DNA from: JADHUC01 sp964617665
GTDB taxonomy: Bacteria; Planctomycetota; Planctomycetia; Pirellulales; Pirellulaceae
Assembly (NCBI GenBank): GCA_964617665.1
Contig: CAZUAH010000003.1
Span: forward strand, 1 to 64,000
Direction of reading: 5' to 3'
DNA length: 64,000 nt
Shown here one piece after another: positions 52,508-62,436 of this stretch (position 1 is the stretch's first letter; the number at the start of each line of letters is the position of its first letter). The notes below the pieces were generated by a model. The model saw only the letters and a program-made list of their open reading frames with translations, was not told the origin of the DNA and ran no database searches. The position numbers were made by a program, and so were the translations under genes.

Positions 52508-55500
52508 ATGAGATCACTATTCGTTAAATCTATCCTAACGTCCATGTTCGTAGGTCTGGCGCTGCTAGCGTCAAGCGGTCTCGGTATCGTATCTGCGAAT
52601 GCAGCGGAAGATTTGGGCGAACAAGCTCGCCAGATTCTTGCAGATTCCGGAATTCAGGGCGGGTTGATCGTGCACCTTGGCTGTGGTGATGGGAAGCTGA
52701 CCACGGCGTTGCGTGCCAATAATGGCTATTTGGTGCAAGGTCTAGATACCGACGCAGAGAACGTCCGGCAGGCTCGCGCACACGTCCAGTCACTGGGGCT
52801 GTACGGAGATATTGCGATTGACCGGTACGACGGAAAGAACCTGCCTTTCATCGAGAACTTGGTCAACCTGATCGTGATACGAGATACGCGGCACGAGATA
52901 CGAGATGACGAGCTGAAGAGAGTACTAGCTCCGAGAGGGCGAATCATCGCCCCGGAAGGAACCCGCATCCCGCATCCCGTATCCCGCATCGAGAACGGCT
53001 TTGTGATGTTCACAAAGCCCGTTCCCTCCGAAATCGACGAGTGGACTCACTACCTGCACGATGCATCGAACAACGCCGTTGCGCACGATACGATGGTCGG
53101 ACCTCCGCGTCACCTGCAGTGGCTTGGCGGGCCACGGTATTCTCGCCAGCATGACCACATGTCGGGCGCCAGCGCAATGGTCTCCGCCAACGGCCGCTTG
53201 TTTCACATTTTCGACTATGCCTCGCCGTTTTCGATCCAACTGCCGTCGGATTGGCGGCTGGCTGCTCGCGACGCGTTCAACGGAAAGACGTTGTGGCAGC
53301 GGGATATCGACGAGTGGCACACGCAGATGTTCCGCCTGAAGAGTGGCCCGGCACAATTGACTCGGCGGTTGGTCGCCATCGGCGACGTGGTGTACGTGAC
53401 CCTGGGCCTCGAAGCGCCCGTCAGCGCACTGGATGCCGCCACGGGTGAGACCATTCGCACCTACAAGGGCACGGACAAGACCGAAGAGATCATCTACTCG
53501 GACGGCGTATTGTTTTTGGTGATGAACGAAAACCCGTTTCGTCAGCCAAGGACTCCTGGCGAGTTGAACTATGACTTCGTCGAGGGGTCGAGACGAATAG
53601 TGGCCGTCGACGCTGAAACGGGCAAAGTGCTGTGGAACCAGCCTCAGGCCAACGTGTTGCCGATTACTCTAACCGCGGACGACAAGCACGTCCTGTTTTG
53701 TGGTGACGAGCGGATTGTCTGTCTTGACCGCGCTGATGGCACAAAACTTTGGCAATCGAATCCCGTGATGCGGCGCAAGTCGATTCCAACGTTCTTCGGT
53801 CTGACACTGGTGGCCTACAAGGATGTGGTCCTGTTTTCCGGGGGAAGTTCGGAACGCGATGCGAAGAATGCCACCGGCGACGACAACACGATGTACGCGT
53901 TTGATGCGGCGACCGGCAGGCAATTGTGGACCGCTGATCACCCGGCCAGCGGATACAAATCGGCCGAGGATATTCTGGTGATGAACGATCTGGTGTGGAT
54001 CACCGAAAATACCTTCGGCAACCAGTCCGGCGTCGTCATCGGACTGGAACCACGTACCGGCAAGGAGGTGAAGCGGTTCCTCCCAGACGTAGAAACGCAT
54101 TGGTTCCATCATCGCTGCTACCGCGCGAAGGCGACGGACAATTACTTGCTGTTTTCACGTACGGGGATCGAGTTCGTTGACCCGACCGAGGAGCATTGGG
54201 AGTGCCACCACTGGGTACGCGGCGCGTGCTTGTACGGGATCATGCCCGCCAATGGCATGATCTACAATCCGCCCCACCCCTGCGCTTGCTACTTGGAGGC
54301 CAAGCTGTACGGGTTTAACGCACTGGCACCCAAGAGGAAGTCGCAGAGTCGAAGGGTCGAAGAGTCGAGGAGCGAGACACGTCTTGAGAAAGGCCCCGCG
54401 TACGAGAATCTATCCAACCGACAGCCTACGGCCTCAAGCCTCCAGCCTTCCGCAGATTGGCCCACGTATCGGCGTGATGCGTCGCGTAGTGGTTTCACAA
54501 AGATTGCCGTGCCGGCCGAGTTGAAGCAAGATTGGTCGACGGAGATCGGCGGTCGATTGTCGAGCGTTGTTATCGCCGACGGCAAACTGTTTGTTGCGTC
54601 GATCGACACGCATACTGTCCACGCGTTGGACGCCGAATCGGGCGAGGCTGCATGGAGCTATACAACCGGCGGACGCGTCGATTCGCCGCCGACGATCTGG
54701 CAGGGGCGAGTTCTGTTTGGTGCGACCGACGGTTACGTCTACTGCTTGCGGGCATCGGATGGCGAACTCGCGTGGCGATTCCGAGCGGCCCCGGCCGACT
54801 TGCGCATGAGCATGTTCGAGCAACTCGAATCGGTCTGGCCCGTGCATGGTAGCGTACTTCTGCGTGATGGCGAATTGTGGTGTGTTGCCGGACGTTCGCT
54901 GTTTCTGGATGGCGGCCTGCGTCTGATTCGCCTGGATCCAGCCACCGGTCGGCTGATCGCCGAATCGGTAATCGACGATCGCGACCCGGACTCGGACGAC
55001 AACCTGCAAGTCCGCTTGAAGGGCTTGAATATGCCCGTCGCACTAAACGACGTGCTGTCGTACGACGGCAAGTACGTGTACATGCGGTCGCAGCGATTTG
55101 ACGAAGATGGCGTTCGCCACGAGGTCGAGGTACCAACGCTGGACGTGTCGCAGCAGTGGGGCGAGGGACCGCACTTGTTCTGCCCCACGGGTTTCTTGGA
55201 CGACATTTGGTGGCACCGGTCTTACTGGGTGTACGGGCGCGTCTGGAAGTCAGGCGCCGGTGGCTACTATCAAGCAGGACGCGTGGCTCCTGCCGGCCGG
55301 CCGATGGTGTTCAACGACACTACCGTTTACGGCTTCGGTCGCAAGCCGCAGTACTACAAGTGGACAACTCCGCTGGAATACCAGTTGTTCGCAACACCCA
55401 AGAAGCCCGAACGCGTCAGCATGACGCCTCGGCAGCCGGCCGCAAAGACGCAAACCAAGGCTGCGGACAGGCCAAAGGCCAAAGCCAAACGGCAGCCGAC

Positions 55501-55891
55501 GCCCAAGCCAAAGCGCAAACGAGGAGGGGTGGGGCGCGCTCCGAACACTCGTATCGCCTTCGATTGGACACAAAATGTGCCGGTTCTGACGCGAGCCATG
55601 GTGTTGGCCGACGAAACCCTGTTTATCGCCGGTCCACCGGACGTCGTGGACGAAGAGGAATCGCTGGCAGCCTTTGCAGTGCCCGCCACTCAGGAACGGT
55701 TGGCCAAACAGGCCGCCATACTGAACGGCAGCGAAGGTGCCTTACTGTGGGCCGTCTCGACAGACGGCACGAAGTTGTCCGAGCAGAAACTCAAATGCAT
55801 CCCCGTCTTCGACGGCATGGCCGCTGCGGGCGGGCGACTGTACATGGCGACCACAGACGGAAAGGTCATTTGCATGGGTGGCAAGGAATAG
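52508..55891 (+). CDS. Secreted methyltransferase-like/PQQ-like beta-propeller fusion, copy 3
   Basis: The ATG at 52508 follows AAGGAG. The 1127-residue protein has a signal peptide (SILTSMFVGLALLASSGLG), a methyltransferase-like domain with intact SAM loop HLGCGDGKLTTAL and GLDTDAENVRQAR, two PQQ-like propeller halves, and a basic linker near residue 980 (KAKAKRQPTPKPKRKRGG). Family motifs include HHRCYRAKATDNY, CLYGIMPANGMIY with PCACY, and DWPTYRRDASRSG. Heptamer and octamer arrays occur at 52876-52992, 54339-54378 and 54421-54455. It shares a nearly identical island with copy 2. Function unknown; it might modify or sense a secreted product. Confidence 0.8.
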   Translation: MRSLFVKSILTSMFVGLALLASSGLGIVSANAAEDLGEQARQILADSGIQGGLIVHLGCGDGKLTTALRANNGYLVQGLDTDAENVRQARAHVQSLGLYGDIAIDRYDGKNLPFIENLVNLIVIRDTRHEIRDDELKRVLAPRGRIIAPEGTRIPHPVSRIENGFVMFTKPVPSEIDEWTHYLHDASNNAVAHDTMVGPPRHLQWLGGPRYSRQHDHMSGASAMVSANGRLFHIFDYASPFSIQLPSDWRLAARDAFNGKTLWQRDIDEWHTQMFRLKSGPAQLTRRLVAIGDVVYVTLGLEAPVSALDAATGETIRTYKGTDKTEEIIYSDGVLFLVMNENPFRQPRTPGELNYDFVEGSRRIVAVDAETGKVLWNQPQANVLPITLTADDKHVLFCGDERIVCLDRADGTKLWQSNPVMRRKSIPTFFGLTLVAYKDVVLFSGGSSERDAKNATGDDNTMYAFDAATGRQLWTADHPASGYKSAEDILVMNDLVWITENTFGNQSGVVIGLEPRTGKEVKRFLPDVETHWFHHRCYRAKATDNYLLFSRTGIEFVDPTEEHWECHHWVRGACLYGIMPANGMIYNPPHPCACYLEAKLYGFNALAPKRKSQSRRVEESRSETRLEKGPAYENLSNRQPTASSLQPSADWPTYRRDASRSGFTKIAVPAELKQDWSTEIGGRLSSVVIADGKLFVASIDTHTVHALDAESGEAAWSYTTGGRVDSPPTIWQGRVLFGATDGYVYCLRASDGELAWRFRAAPADLRMSMFEQLESVWPVHGSVLLRDGELWCVAGRSLFLDGGLRLIRLDPATGRLIAESVIDDRDPDSDDNLQVRLKGLNMPVALNDVLSYDGKYVYMRSQRFDEDGVRHEVEVPTLDVSQQWGEGPHLFCPTGFLDDIWWHRSYWVYGRVWKSGAGGYYQAGRVAPAGRPMVFNDTTVYGFGRKPQYYKWTTPLEYQLFATPKKPERVSMTPRQPAAKTQTKAADRPKAKAKRQPTPKPKRKRGGVGRAPNTRIAFDWTQNVPVLTRAMVLADETLFIAGPPDVVDEEESLAAFAVPATQERLAKQAAILNGSEGALLWAVSTDGTKLSEQKLKCIPVFDGMAAAGGRLYMATTDGKVICMGGKE
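52876..52992. repeat. Paired heptamer arrays in methyltransferase-like domain, copy 3
   Basis: Units GATACGA, GATACGC, GGCACGA, GATACGA and GATGACG run at 52876-52910, and GCATCCC twice, GTATCCC and GCATCGA at 52965-52992. The two arrays are inverted versions of one heptamer type. They span 117 bases in frame, the same length as in copy 2. Confidence 0.85.
54339..54455. repeat. Octamer and heptamer arrays in inter-propeller linker, copy 3
   Basis: Octamer units AGTCGCAG, AGTCGAAG, GGTCGAAG and AGTCGAGG run from 54339 to 54370 and encode KSQSRRVEESRS. At 54421-54455 heptamers ACAGCCT, ACGGCCT, CAAGCCT and CCAGCCT follow and encode RQPTASSLQPS. DWPTYRRD starts just downstream. Confidence 0.85.
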
Positions 55892-56028
55892 CTCCGACGA
55901 CTCCATGTGAAATCGAGAATACCTTGAGCTTGCCACTGTTCAGAATTGGGAGTTGAACAACTGAGCCGATGGCGGCTCAGCGGCCTGTCTATTTACTACG
56001 CTGACCTCACGGTTCTCGGAGAGGTGTC

Positions 56029-56730
56029 ATGGGATTGGACGCGGTCGAAATCCTCATGGATATCGAAGAGGAATTCGGCATATCAATTGCCGAAGAAGAG
56101 ATACTTCCGACGATGGGCAGCGTACACGATTACCTGCTGGAAAAATGCGGCGTGCGGAACCGGTCGGGAGGATGTCCGACGCGATCCGCGTTCTATCGTG
56201 TGCGTCGTGTCGTGGCAAAGATATTCCGCGTCGACCCGCGCACTTTGCGACCCAAGACCGAGGTTCTGCCACTGATTGGGCGTTGGCACCGCGAACGTAC
56301 GTGGCGACGGCTCGAGGAGGAACTGGGGCTGGAGCTGCCCAAATTGGAGAACCGTACGGGCGCAGGCGTGTCCTGGGGAGCCGCCCTCGCCGGCGGGATT
56401 GGGTTTGTGATCGCGACCGCGTTGTCACGCGATCCGAGTGTCGGTATCGCCTTTGCGCTGGTGGCGTTGATCCCCGGTGTCCTGATCGGCTTCGCGATCG
56501 GCCTGTGCTGGATTCCCACCGTCTGGCGGCCATGTCGTACGTTGGGTGGAGTGGCCCGGTCGGTCGTGGCGATCAACTACTGCGAGTTTCACCCCGCGGT
56601 CGAGCCGAATGCGGATGTTGAAGGCGACCCGATTTGGGAACGACTCTGCAAAGTGATTGTCGACCAACTCGGTGTGGAGCGCGAATCGCTGCGGCGAGAA
56701 ACTGATTTTGTCAAAGATCTGGGGTTTTGA
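56029..56730 (+). CDS. Serine-less acyl-carrier-like membrane protein
   Basis: The 233-residue protein starts after GGAGAGG. Its first 40 residues match the second half of an acyl carrier protein (MGLDAVEILMDIEEEFGISI), but the phosphopantetheine serine of GLDS is Ala. Residues about 53-105 look like a further carrier-like domain (FYRVRRVVAKIFRVDPRTLR, RRLEEELGLELPK), again without the serine. Two membrane helices follow (AALAGGIGFVIATAL and IAFALVALIPGVLIGFAIG). The last 30 residues resemble the first half of a carrier (CKVIVDQLGVERESLRRETD ending in DLGF). It overlaps or abuts the next membrane gene. No known substrate. Confidence 0.6.
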   Translation: MGLDAVEILMDIEEEFGISIAEEEILPTMGSVHDYLLEKCGVRNRSGGCPTRSAFYRVRRVVAKIFRVDPRTLRPKTEVLPLIGRWHRERTWRRLEEELGLELPKLENRTGAGVSWGAALAGGIGFVIATALSRDPSVGIAFALVALIPGVLIGFAIGLCWIPTVWRPCRTLGGVARSVVAINYCEFHPAVEPNADVEGDPIWERLCKVIVDQLGVERESLRRETDFVKDLGF

Positions 56731-56732
56731 TT

Positions 56733-58052
56733 ATGTCATTGGCAAAGCAAGCACGGGCTGTCGAACGAGACATCTTTGGCGCTCTGATCGGTACTTTGAC
56801 GGGCGCACTGGCCTGTCGGCTGGTGTTGCTGGCAGTCGATCTGAATGTGTACTTGCTGGTCGCGCTGCTGGGGATTGGAGGGTGGAGCGGAGGATTCATC
56901 GCCCACCTGACGGCCAACCGATCGGATGTGGCCATCGAGTCTCTGCGGACTTGGGCACTGCAGTTTCGTCGCGTTTGCTTGCGGATCATGCTCTGGCTTC
57001 TCGGAGCTGCCGCGGTCTTTGGCGTGCTGTCGGTGTTGACGGCCAGCTACGACGTCGTTGGACGAATCGCCGGTACGGCCGCCCTGACAGCATTCGCCGC
57101 CGGGTTGCTTTGGCCTTTCTCCATCCTGATGGATCGTGATGCCCACCGGAACGTCGGAATGTTCGGCGCCGCTTCGGTCATCGCCATCTATCTTCTGGTC
57201 ACGCCATCCATCTGGAATCTGGGGCAGCGTGAAGAGGAGGCGGCGCTGGCGGGTTTGGTCGTGGGCTTGATGATGCCCTTCGGTTTGGGCGTCATGATGC
57301 TGATCAACACGCGAGTCGCACGAGTCGCGGGTCTGGTGGGAATGGCGCTTTACGTGTGCGTTCTGACCAGTTTTCTGATTGCGCTTTGGTATCCGGATCG
57401 TTGGTATCAAAACGAAGAGTGGTGGGGCACTGGTTTCGCATTCGCCGGATTTGGGGCGATCGCAATTGCCAACCTGATCGGCGCGGCCACAGACGATCAC
57501 CGCAACTGGAGGTGGGCGGGCGTGCTGGCGGCGATGATGGCTTGTGGGCTGTGCCTTTGGGGCGTCTGGTCGTTCGAACTCGTGGACGAGAAGGTGATCG
57601 TGGTGATCACCAGCGTTGCGATCGCCATCGCTCATGCAAACCTGACCATGCTCGTGCTGCTGAGAGCCGGGCAGGTCTGGCTTCGTATCGCGACGATTTG
57701 CGTAGTCGCCGTCACAGCCTTCAGCCTTGATGTGGATTTGCTGTTTTCGCTGAGTAGAGGCCGAGACATCAGTATTTTCGCCAGGATTGCCCTTGCATCA
57801 GGTATCTTGTCGTCCTGCGGCACGCTGGCGTTAGTCATCTTGGCTTGTTTGAACCGAGCCGCTGGACATCGGATGGTCGACGGCAAATTGACGAGCATTT
57901 CTTTAAGTTGTCCCAGGTGCGGCAAGCGCCAGACCATTCCGTTGGACGACGCGACGTGTTCTCGTTGCGAATTGCGCATCCAGGTTCATGTTGAAGAACG
58001 CGAAATGGATCAGCCTGCAGGTGAGGCTGAGCAAAGCCAGAGCAATCTTTGA
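56733..58052 (+). CDS. Multi-pass membrane protein with C-terminal zinc ribbon
   Basis: The 439-residue protein begins two bases after the stop of the acyl-carrier-like gene, so the pair is likely co-translated. It has about ten membrane helices, for example IFGALIGTLTGALACRLVLL and ALAGLVVGLMMPFGLGVMML, and a C-terminal zinc ribbon, SCPRCGKRQTIPLDDATCSRC. The cytoplasmic or external side of the ribbon cannot be decided by eye. I do not recognise a transporter family. It may work with its neighbour in membrane-linked carrier chemistry or signalling, but that is inference from position. Confidence 0.75.
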   Translation: MSLAKQARAVERDIFGALIGTLTGALACRLVLLAVDLNVYLLVALLGIGGWSGGFIAHLTANRSDVAIESLRTWALQFRRVCLRIMLWLLGAAAVFGVLSVLTASYDVVGRIAGTAALTAFAAGLLWPFSILMDRDAHRNVGMFGAASVIAIYLLVTPSIWNLGQREEEAALAGLVVGLMMPFGLGVMMLINTRVARVAGLVGMALYVCVLTSFLIALWYPDRWYQNEEWWGTGFAFAGFGAIAIANLIGAATDDHRNWRWAGVLAAMMACGLCLWGVWSFELVDEKVIVVITSVAIAIAHANLTMLVLLRAGQVWLRIATICVVAVTAFSLDVDLLFSLSRGRDISIFARIALASGILSSCGTLALVILACLNRAAGHRMVDGKLTSISLSCPRCGKRQTIPLDDATCSRCELRIQVHVEEREMDQPAGEAEQSQSNL

Positions 58053-58081
58053 AGAACAGTTGAAATCAGAGGAACTGTCCT

Positions 58082-58936
58082 GTGCAGCATCGCGAGTCCG
58101 TATTGACGGCCACCGACGGAACTCGACTGTTTGCTCAGTCGTGGAAGCCGGAGGGCGACGCGATTGGCACGGTCGCGATCGTACATGGGCTGGGCGAACA
58201 CTCGGGGCGTTACGCGGAGGTGGCCGAAGCACTTGTTCGAGCCCGTTACACTGTAACGGCTTTCGATTGGCGAGGGCACGGTCGGACGGATGGGCAGAAG
58301 GGGCACGTTAGAGACTACAGTGTGCTGCTGGATGATATCGATGTGCTGGTCGAGCAAGTTTCCAGCCGCAGCGGCAAAATGCCGGCCTTCCTGTACGGCC
58401 ACAGCTTGGGCGGCAATCTGGTTTTGAACTACGCCCTGCAGCGACGGCCGCAGATTGCCGGGTTGATTGTCACCAGCCCGCTACTGCATCTTGTCTCCGA
58501 GCCGCCGCTGTGGAAGCGGTTGCTTGGGCGGGCGATGAGTCGAATTTGGCCACGGTTTTCGTTTAGAGGCGAGATCAACTCAGAAGATCTGTCGCACGAT
58601 CCAGCGGCGATTCGCCTTGTCGAGCAAGATCCGCTCGTTCACAGGCGCGTGTCCTCGCGTCTTGGCACTGCGATGCTGGACGCTGGCCAATGGGCACTGG
58701 ACAACGCCGGCCAACTGGCGCTTCCGACTCTGTTGATGCATGGCGGTGCCGATCCGCTGACCTCGCCCAACGCGAGTGCCGAGTTTGCACGCCACGCTGG
58801 CGACGCATGTACTTTCCGCCTCTGGGACGGCCTGTACCACGAACTGCACTGGGAAACGGAACGAGAGGCGGTGATCGACTTTGTGATTGATTGGCTGCAG
58901 ACTATCTCCGTGCAGTCGCAAGACACTCGCGAATAG
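58082..58936 (+). CDS. Lysophospholipase/monoglyceride-lipase-like hydrolase
   Basis: The GTG at 58082 follows GAGGA. The 284-residue alpha/beta hydrolase shows VAIVHGLGEHSGRYAEVAEAL, FDWRGHGRTDGQKGHV, the nucleophile Ser108 in YGHSLGGNL, a helical cap, HGGADPLTS for the acid and GLYHELHWE for the histidine. This is the PldB/MGLL serine hydrolase pattern, acting on lysophospholipids or monoacylglycerols. It has no signal peptide and is probably cytoplasmic. It lies 30 bases after the zinc-ribbon membrane gene, so co-expression is possible. Confidence 0.9.
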   Translation: MQHRESVLTATDGTRLFAQSWKPEGDAIGTVAIVHGLGEHSGRYAEVAEALVRARYTVTAFDWRGHGRTDGQKGHVRDYSVLLDDIDVLVEQVSSRSGKMPAFLYGHSLGGNLVLNYALQRRPQIAGLIVTSPLLHLVSEPPLWKRLLGRAMSRIWPRFSFRGEINSEDLSHDPAAIRLVEQDPLVHRRVSSRLGTAMLDAGQWALDNAGQLALPTLLMHGGADPLTSPNASAEFARHAGDACTFRLWDGLYHELHWETEREAVIDFVIDWLQTISVQSQDTRE

Positions 58937-58980
58937 CTGGAACGCTCTGCAATCAGGGGACGGCCGCAGAGCACGCGTTC

Positions 58981-59556
58981 TTATGGGATATGTGGCCAAG
59001 GTGGGAGGTCCGCCAGAAACTCCGGATGGACTCCTTTCAGCCACACATATTCGTCGCTGATCCGTTCGGGCGATACCATGCGAGCACGCACCAGACCCCA
59101 GATCAAGCCGAAAAAGAACACGAATATGCCGACCAGAATCAGCCAAGGTAGGATATCGCTCCGCTCAATCGCGGCGATACCGATGACAAACATGGCGATT
59201 CCCGCGAGGGCAGACAGCCATCCCACGGCGATGGCGTTTCGCCGCCTGGCAAACCACTCGTCGCTCAATCCGATGTAGATGTTTGCCGTTTTCCGCAAAA
59301 CCAGCGCAAGGATTATGTAGATCAGTAGACTGATCAGGATGCTTAGAAAAATAGCCGGGTGATGCCAGGACAGGTTGCGCTTCAGACGCCGGTTTGTAGG
59401 AGCGTTACTTTTGACGCACCGATCAGGCAATTGCACGTTCTTGTGCATCACCAATATGTTTCCTTTGCGCCAAAGGCCATGGTTATCGACGACCGCGGCG
59501 GAGACTATCGCGTCGGCAACTTGCGGAGGCTTATACGGGTTGTCATCAAACGACAT
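58981..59556 (-). CDS. Small membrane protein of unknown function
   Basis: The ATG at 59556 follows AAAGG and begins MSFDDNPYKPPQVADA, a start common in planctomycete membrane proteins. The 191-residue protein has three membrane helices, IFLSILISLLIYIILALVL, IAVGWLSALAGIAMFVIGIA and LPWLILVGIFVFFFGLIWGL, plus a short polar C-terminus. An upstream in-frame start at 59661 crosses a palindromic repeat and is not preferred. Its neighbours are not functionally linked in any obvious way. Confidence 0.7.
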   Translation of the reverse strand: MSFDDNPYKPPQVADAIVSAAVVDNHGLWRKGNILVMHKNVQLPDRCVKSNAPTNRRLKRNLSWHHPAIFLSILISLLIYIILALVLRKTANIYIGLSDEWFARRRNAIAVGWLSALAGIAMFVIGIAAIERSDILPWLILVGIFVFFFGLIWGLVRARMVSPERISDEYVWLKGVHPEFLADLPPWPHIP

Positions 59557-59632
59557 GGAGTACCTTTCAAGTTCTAAGCAGAATCGAAACTCCGTTTGGG
59601 GCCAATGCGCCCTCTCCGGCCCTGACGGGCCG

Positions 59633-59652
59633 ACTCTCCCCAAGGGGAGAGT
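59633..59652. repeat. Perfect palindrome between convergent-type genes
   Basis: ACTCTCCCC, an AA loop and GGGGAGAGT form a perfect nine-base stem just downstream of the M16 peptidase stop (on the opposite strand). A second short hairpin GGCCC-TGAC-GGGCC sits beside it. It may terminate the peptidase transcript. Confidence 0.7.
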
Positions 59653-59670
59653 GAATTTCAAAACACGTTC

Positions 59671-62436
59671 TTAATCGGCGGCTGCCGCCTTGGCTTCTTT
59701 CTTCTCCTTTGCCTTGGAGTTGAAGTCGCCGGCAGTGACGACAGTGAGCCGATCGAGATCGAGGTGCTTGCGCATCGTTTCGACAACCTGTTTGGCCGTA
59801 AGAGCCTCGACCGCCTTTCGGTGCTCGGCCCTATAGAGCATCGTGCGGCCCGAGTGAAGGGCTGATGCCAGGCTAGACGCCAGATTCGCGTCACTGGTCC
59901 ATTGCATGTGCCACGAATGCAGTTTCTTTCGCTTGGCATCGGCAAGCTCGTCGTCGGTGATCCCGTCGCGGAGCAGCCGATCGATTTCTTCGCGCGCGAT
60001 CGCCTTCAGCTTGGCCATGTTCTGCGGGTTCGCTATCGCCTGGACTCGGAACGTAGCTACTGGATCAATTGGGTTGGCTGAAAACGACGAACCAACGGAA
60101 TAGGAGAGCCCTTCCTTCTTGCGTATGCGATCGCCCAGTCGCGAGTCGATCGCAGAGGCTCCCAAGACTTGATTGCCAATGACCATCGCGGGAAAGTCTG
60201 AATGGAAGGCGTTCATCGCGATAGCCAGCCCGGCGGCGTACGCTGCGTTGGCCATGTCGGGCGTCTGGATGGTCTCGTCAATCGCTGGCAAATCGGTGCC
60301 TGCTCGGTTGTCGATCCGCTTGTAGGGCACCTTGGCCGCCCAACCATCAAGCATCTTGATCAGCAGCGGACGAATCTGGTCGGGGTCGAAATCGCCAACC
60401 ACCGCCGCCTCGCCGTTGGCTCCGCCTAAGAAGTCATCGTAGAGCCGCTTCACCTGATCTATCTTGACCGACTGGTATCGTTCGATCCGTTCCTCTAGTG
60501 TCGGTTCGTATCGGACATCGCCCTTTGGATAAGGCGAAATCGCTCGGCCCACTCGTTCCATGGCCAGAAACTGTGGTTGAGTCGAGATTTGCTCGAGCAT
60601 GGCGAGTCGCTGGCGGCGGTAGATTTCCAATTCGTCGGCCGGCAGTGAGGGCTCACGGAGCACCTGCTGTAACACATCCAGAACGGCCGCCAATTCGGCC
60701 CGCTTGGTCTGAATCGTGACCGTGATGGTGCCAACGCTGCCTGAAACTCGCATTGTGGATCGTCGTTTGTCTAAGGCGTCCTTGATTTGTTGCTGCGACA
60801 GTTGCTTTGTGCCTTTGGTCATCAGAGTCGGCAGCACGGTTGCCGCCGTCTCAAGCCCCTTTAGGCTCTCTGCGTTGCCATAGTGAAGACGTAGCGTGAG
60901 TTGGAGGACTTCGCCACGAGTCCGCTTTGGCAACAGGGCCAGTTTGACTCCCGACGGGAGCGTCTCGCGCACGGTTCGAGCCTCGATGTTTTCGGGCGTT
61001 GGGTCAAAGTCCTCGCCTGCAGCGATTTCCTCTTTCCCTTCGTAGCCCTTCAGCATAGCCGCCACGTCCGGCCTTGGCGGAACAGCAACGCGTTGAGGCT
61101 CGTCGGTGGGCACGAAGCGGCCGACGATGCGGTTATTTTGCACAAGGTACCGAGCAGCCACGTCGCGAACGCTTTCGGGTGTAACCTTCTCCATTCGGTC
61201 GCGATCGAGAAAAAACAACCGCCAGTCGCCCATGGCAACCGCGCTACTCAGAGCGATGCCGACCGAGCTGGTGTTCGCCAACAACATCTCGTACTGCTTC
61301 AGATACTTCTCACTGCCGCGGCTAACCTCTTCCTCGGTTACTCCCTTCTTGGCCAGACCCTCGAGTTCGTCGATGATGATCTTCTCGACTTCCTCCAGCG
61401 ATCCGTCAGCGCGGACCTGGGCCATGATCAACAACAGTCCGGGATCGTGCAGCGACGGCGCCCCCCCGCCGACCGCCGTGGCTTTCTTGCTCTCGACCAG
61501 CGCTTTGTACAGGCGGCCTGATGGCACATTCGTCAATATGTCCGACATCACGTCGATCGAAGGGAAATCCACATGTGGCCCGGCGGGCATACGATAAGCG
61601 ACAATCACAGCACTCACTTCGCCCACGCGGCGGAGTATGACGATCCGCTCGCCGTCGGACGACGGCTCCTCGGTGTATGTGTTGTCCAGTTCGCGTTCAG
61701 GTTTGGGGATCGCTCCGAAATACTTTTGGATCAACTGCAGGCCTTTGTCGCGATCGAATTGTCCGGCGACGACCAACACAGCGTTGTCGGGCTGGTAGTA
61801 ACGACGATAGAACGCCTTGAGCTTGCCGATGGGCACGCGTTCGATGTCCGCTCGATTGCCGATCGTCGATTTTCCGTAGTTGTGCCAATCAAAGGCGATG
61901 GAGAAAACCCGCTGTTGTAGGATTCGCATAGGATTGTTCTCGCCGGCCTCGAACTCGTTGCGAACAACAGTCATTTCCGAATCGAGATCTTCTTTGCGCA
62001 CGTAGCTGTTGACCATTCGATCGGCCTCCAACCGCAAGGCGAATTCCAGGTTGTCGCCTTCGGCCGGTAGCGTCTCGAAGTAGTTGGTGCGGTCGAACGA
62101 GGTGCTTCCGTTCATTTGGGCTCCGCGCTTTCTCAGCACACCGGGAATATCCGGATGGGTGGGCGTGCCTTTGAACAACAAGTGTTCCAGCAAGTGGGCC
62201 ATGCCCGCCTCGCCATAGCCTTCGTGCCGCGACCCGACCAGATAAGTGACGTTCACCGTCACGGTCGGCTTGGATGCATCAGGGAACAGAAGCACCTGCA
62301 GCCCGTTTGCGAGTCGGTACTCGGTGATCCCCTCGATCGTGCCGATTTCCTTTATCTCAGCTGCTTGAGCCAGGTTAGCCACGAATAGCAGCACGAGAAT
62401 ACACTGGGCTGCGGTCACAAAAGGTCGTCGATTCAT
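59671..62436 (-). CDS. Secreted M16-family zinc metallopeptidase
   Basis: The ATG at 62436 follows GGAGAAAAACAA. The 921-residue protein has a signal peptide (CILVLLFVANLAQAAE). Its N-terminal catalytic domain has the inverted zinc motif HLLEH at residues 81-85 and Glu161 (in RNEFE) as third ligand, exactly 76 residues later. A second M16 pair (residues about 470 onward) lacks the motif. This is the full two-pair arrangement of pitrilysin-like or processing peptidases. It would degrade oligopeptides outside the cytoplasm. It stands divergently from the fourth MT-PQQ gene. Confidence 0.93.
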   Translation of the reverse strand: MNRRPFVTAAQCILVLLFVANLAQAAEIKEIGTIEGITEYRLANGLQVLLFPDASKPTVTVNVTYLVGSRHEGYGEAGMAHLLEHLLFKGTPTHPDIPGVLRKRGAQMNGSTSFDRTNYFETLPAEGDNLEFALRLEADRMVNSYVRKEDLDSEMTVVRNEFEAGENNPMRILQQRVFSIAFDWHNYGKSTIGNRADIERVPIGKLKAFYRRYYQPDNAVLVVAGQFDRDKGLQLIQKYFGAIPKPERELDNTYTEEPSSDGERIVILRRVGEVSAVIVAYRMPAGPHVDFPSIDVMSDILTNVPSGRLYKALVESKKATAVGGGAPSLHDPGLLLIMAQVRADGSLEEVEKIIIDELEGLAKKGVTEEEVSRGSEKYLKQYEMLLANTSSVGIALSSAVAMGDWRLFFLDRDRMEKVTPESVRDVAARYLVQNNRIVGRFVPTDEPQRVAVPPRPDVAAMLKGYEGKEEIAAGEDFDPTPENIEARTVRETLPSGVKLALLPKRTRGEVLQLTLRLHYGNAESLKGLETAATVLPTLMTKGTKQLSQQQIKDALDKRRSTMRVSGSVGTITVTIQTKRAELAAVLDVLQQVLREPSLPADELEIYRRQRLAMLEQISTQPQFLAMERVGRAISPYPKGDVRYEPTLEERIERYQSVKIDQVKRLYDDFLGGANGEAAVVGDFDPDQIRPLLIKMLDGWAAKVPYKRIDNRAGTDLPAIDETIQTPDMANAAYAAGLAIAMNAFHSDFPAMVIGNQVLGASAIDSRLGDRIRKKEGLSYSVGSSFSANPIDPVATFRVQAIANPQNMAKLKAIAREEIDRLLRDGITDDELADAKRKKLHSWHMQWTSDANLASSLASALHSGRTMLYRAEHRKAVEALTAKQVVETMRKHLDLDRLTVVTAGDFNSKAKEKKEAKAAAAD

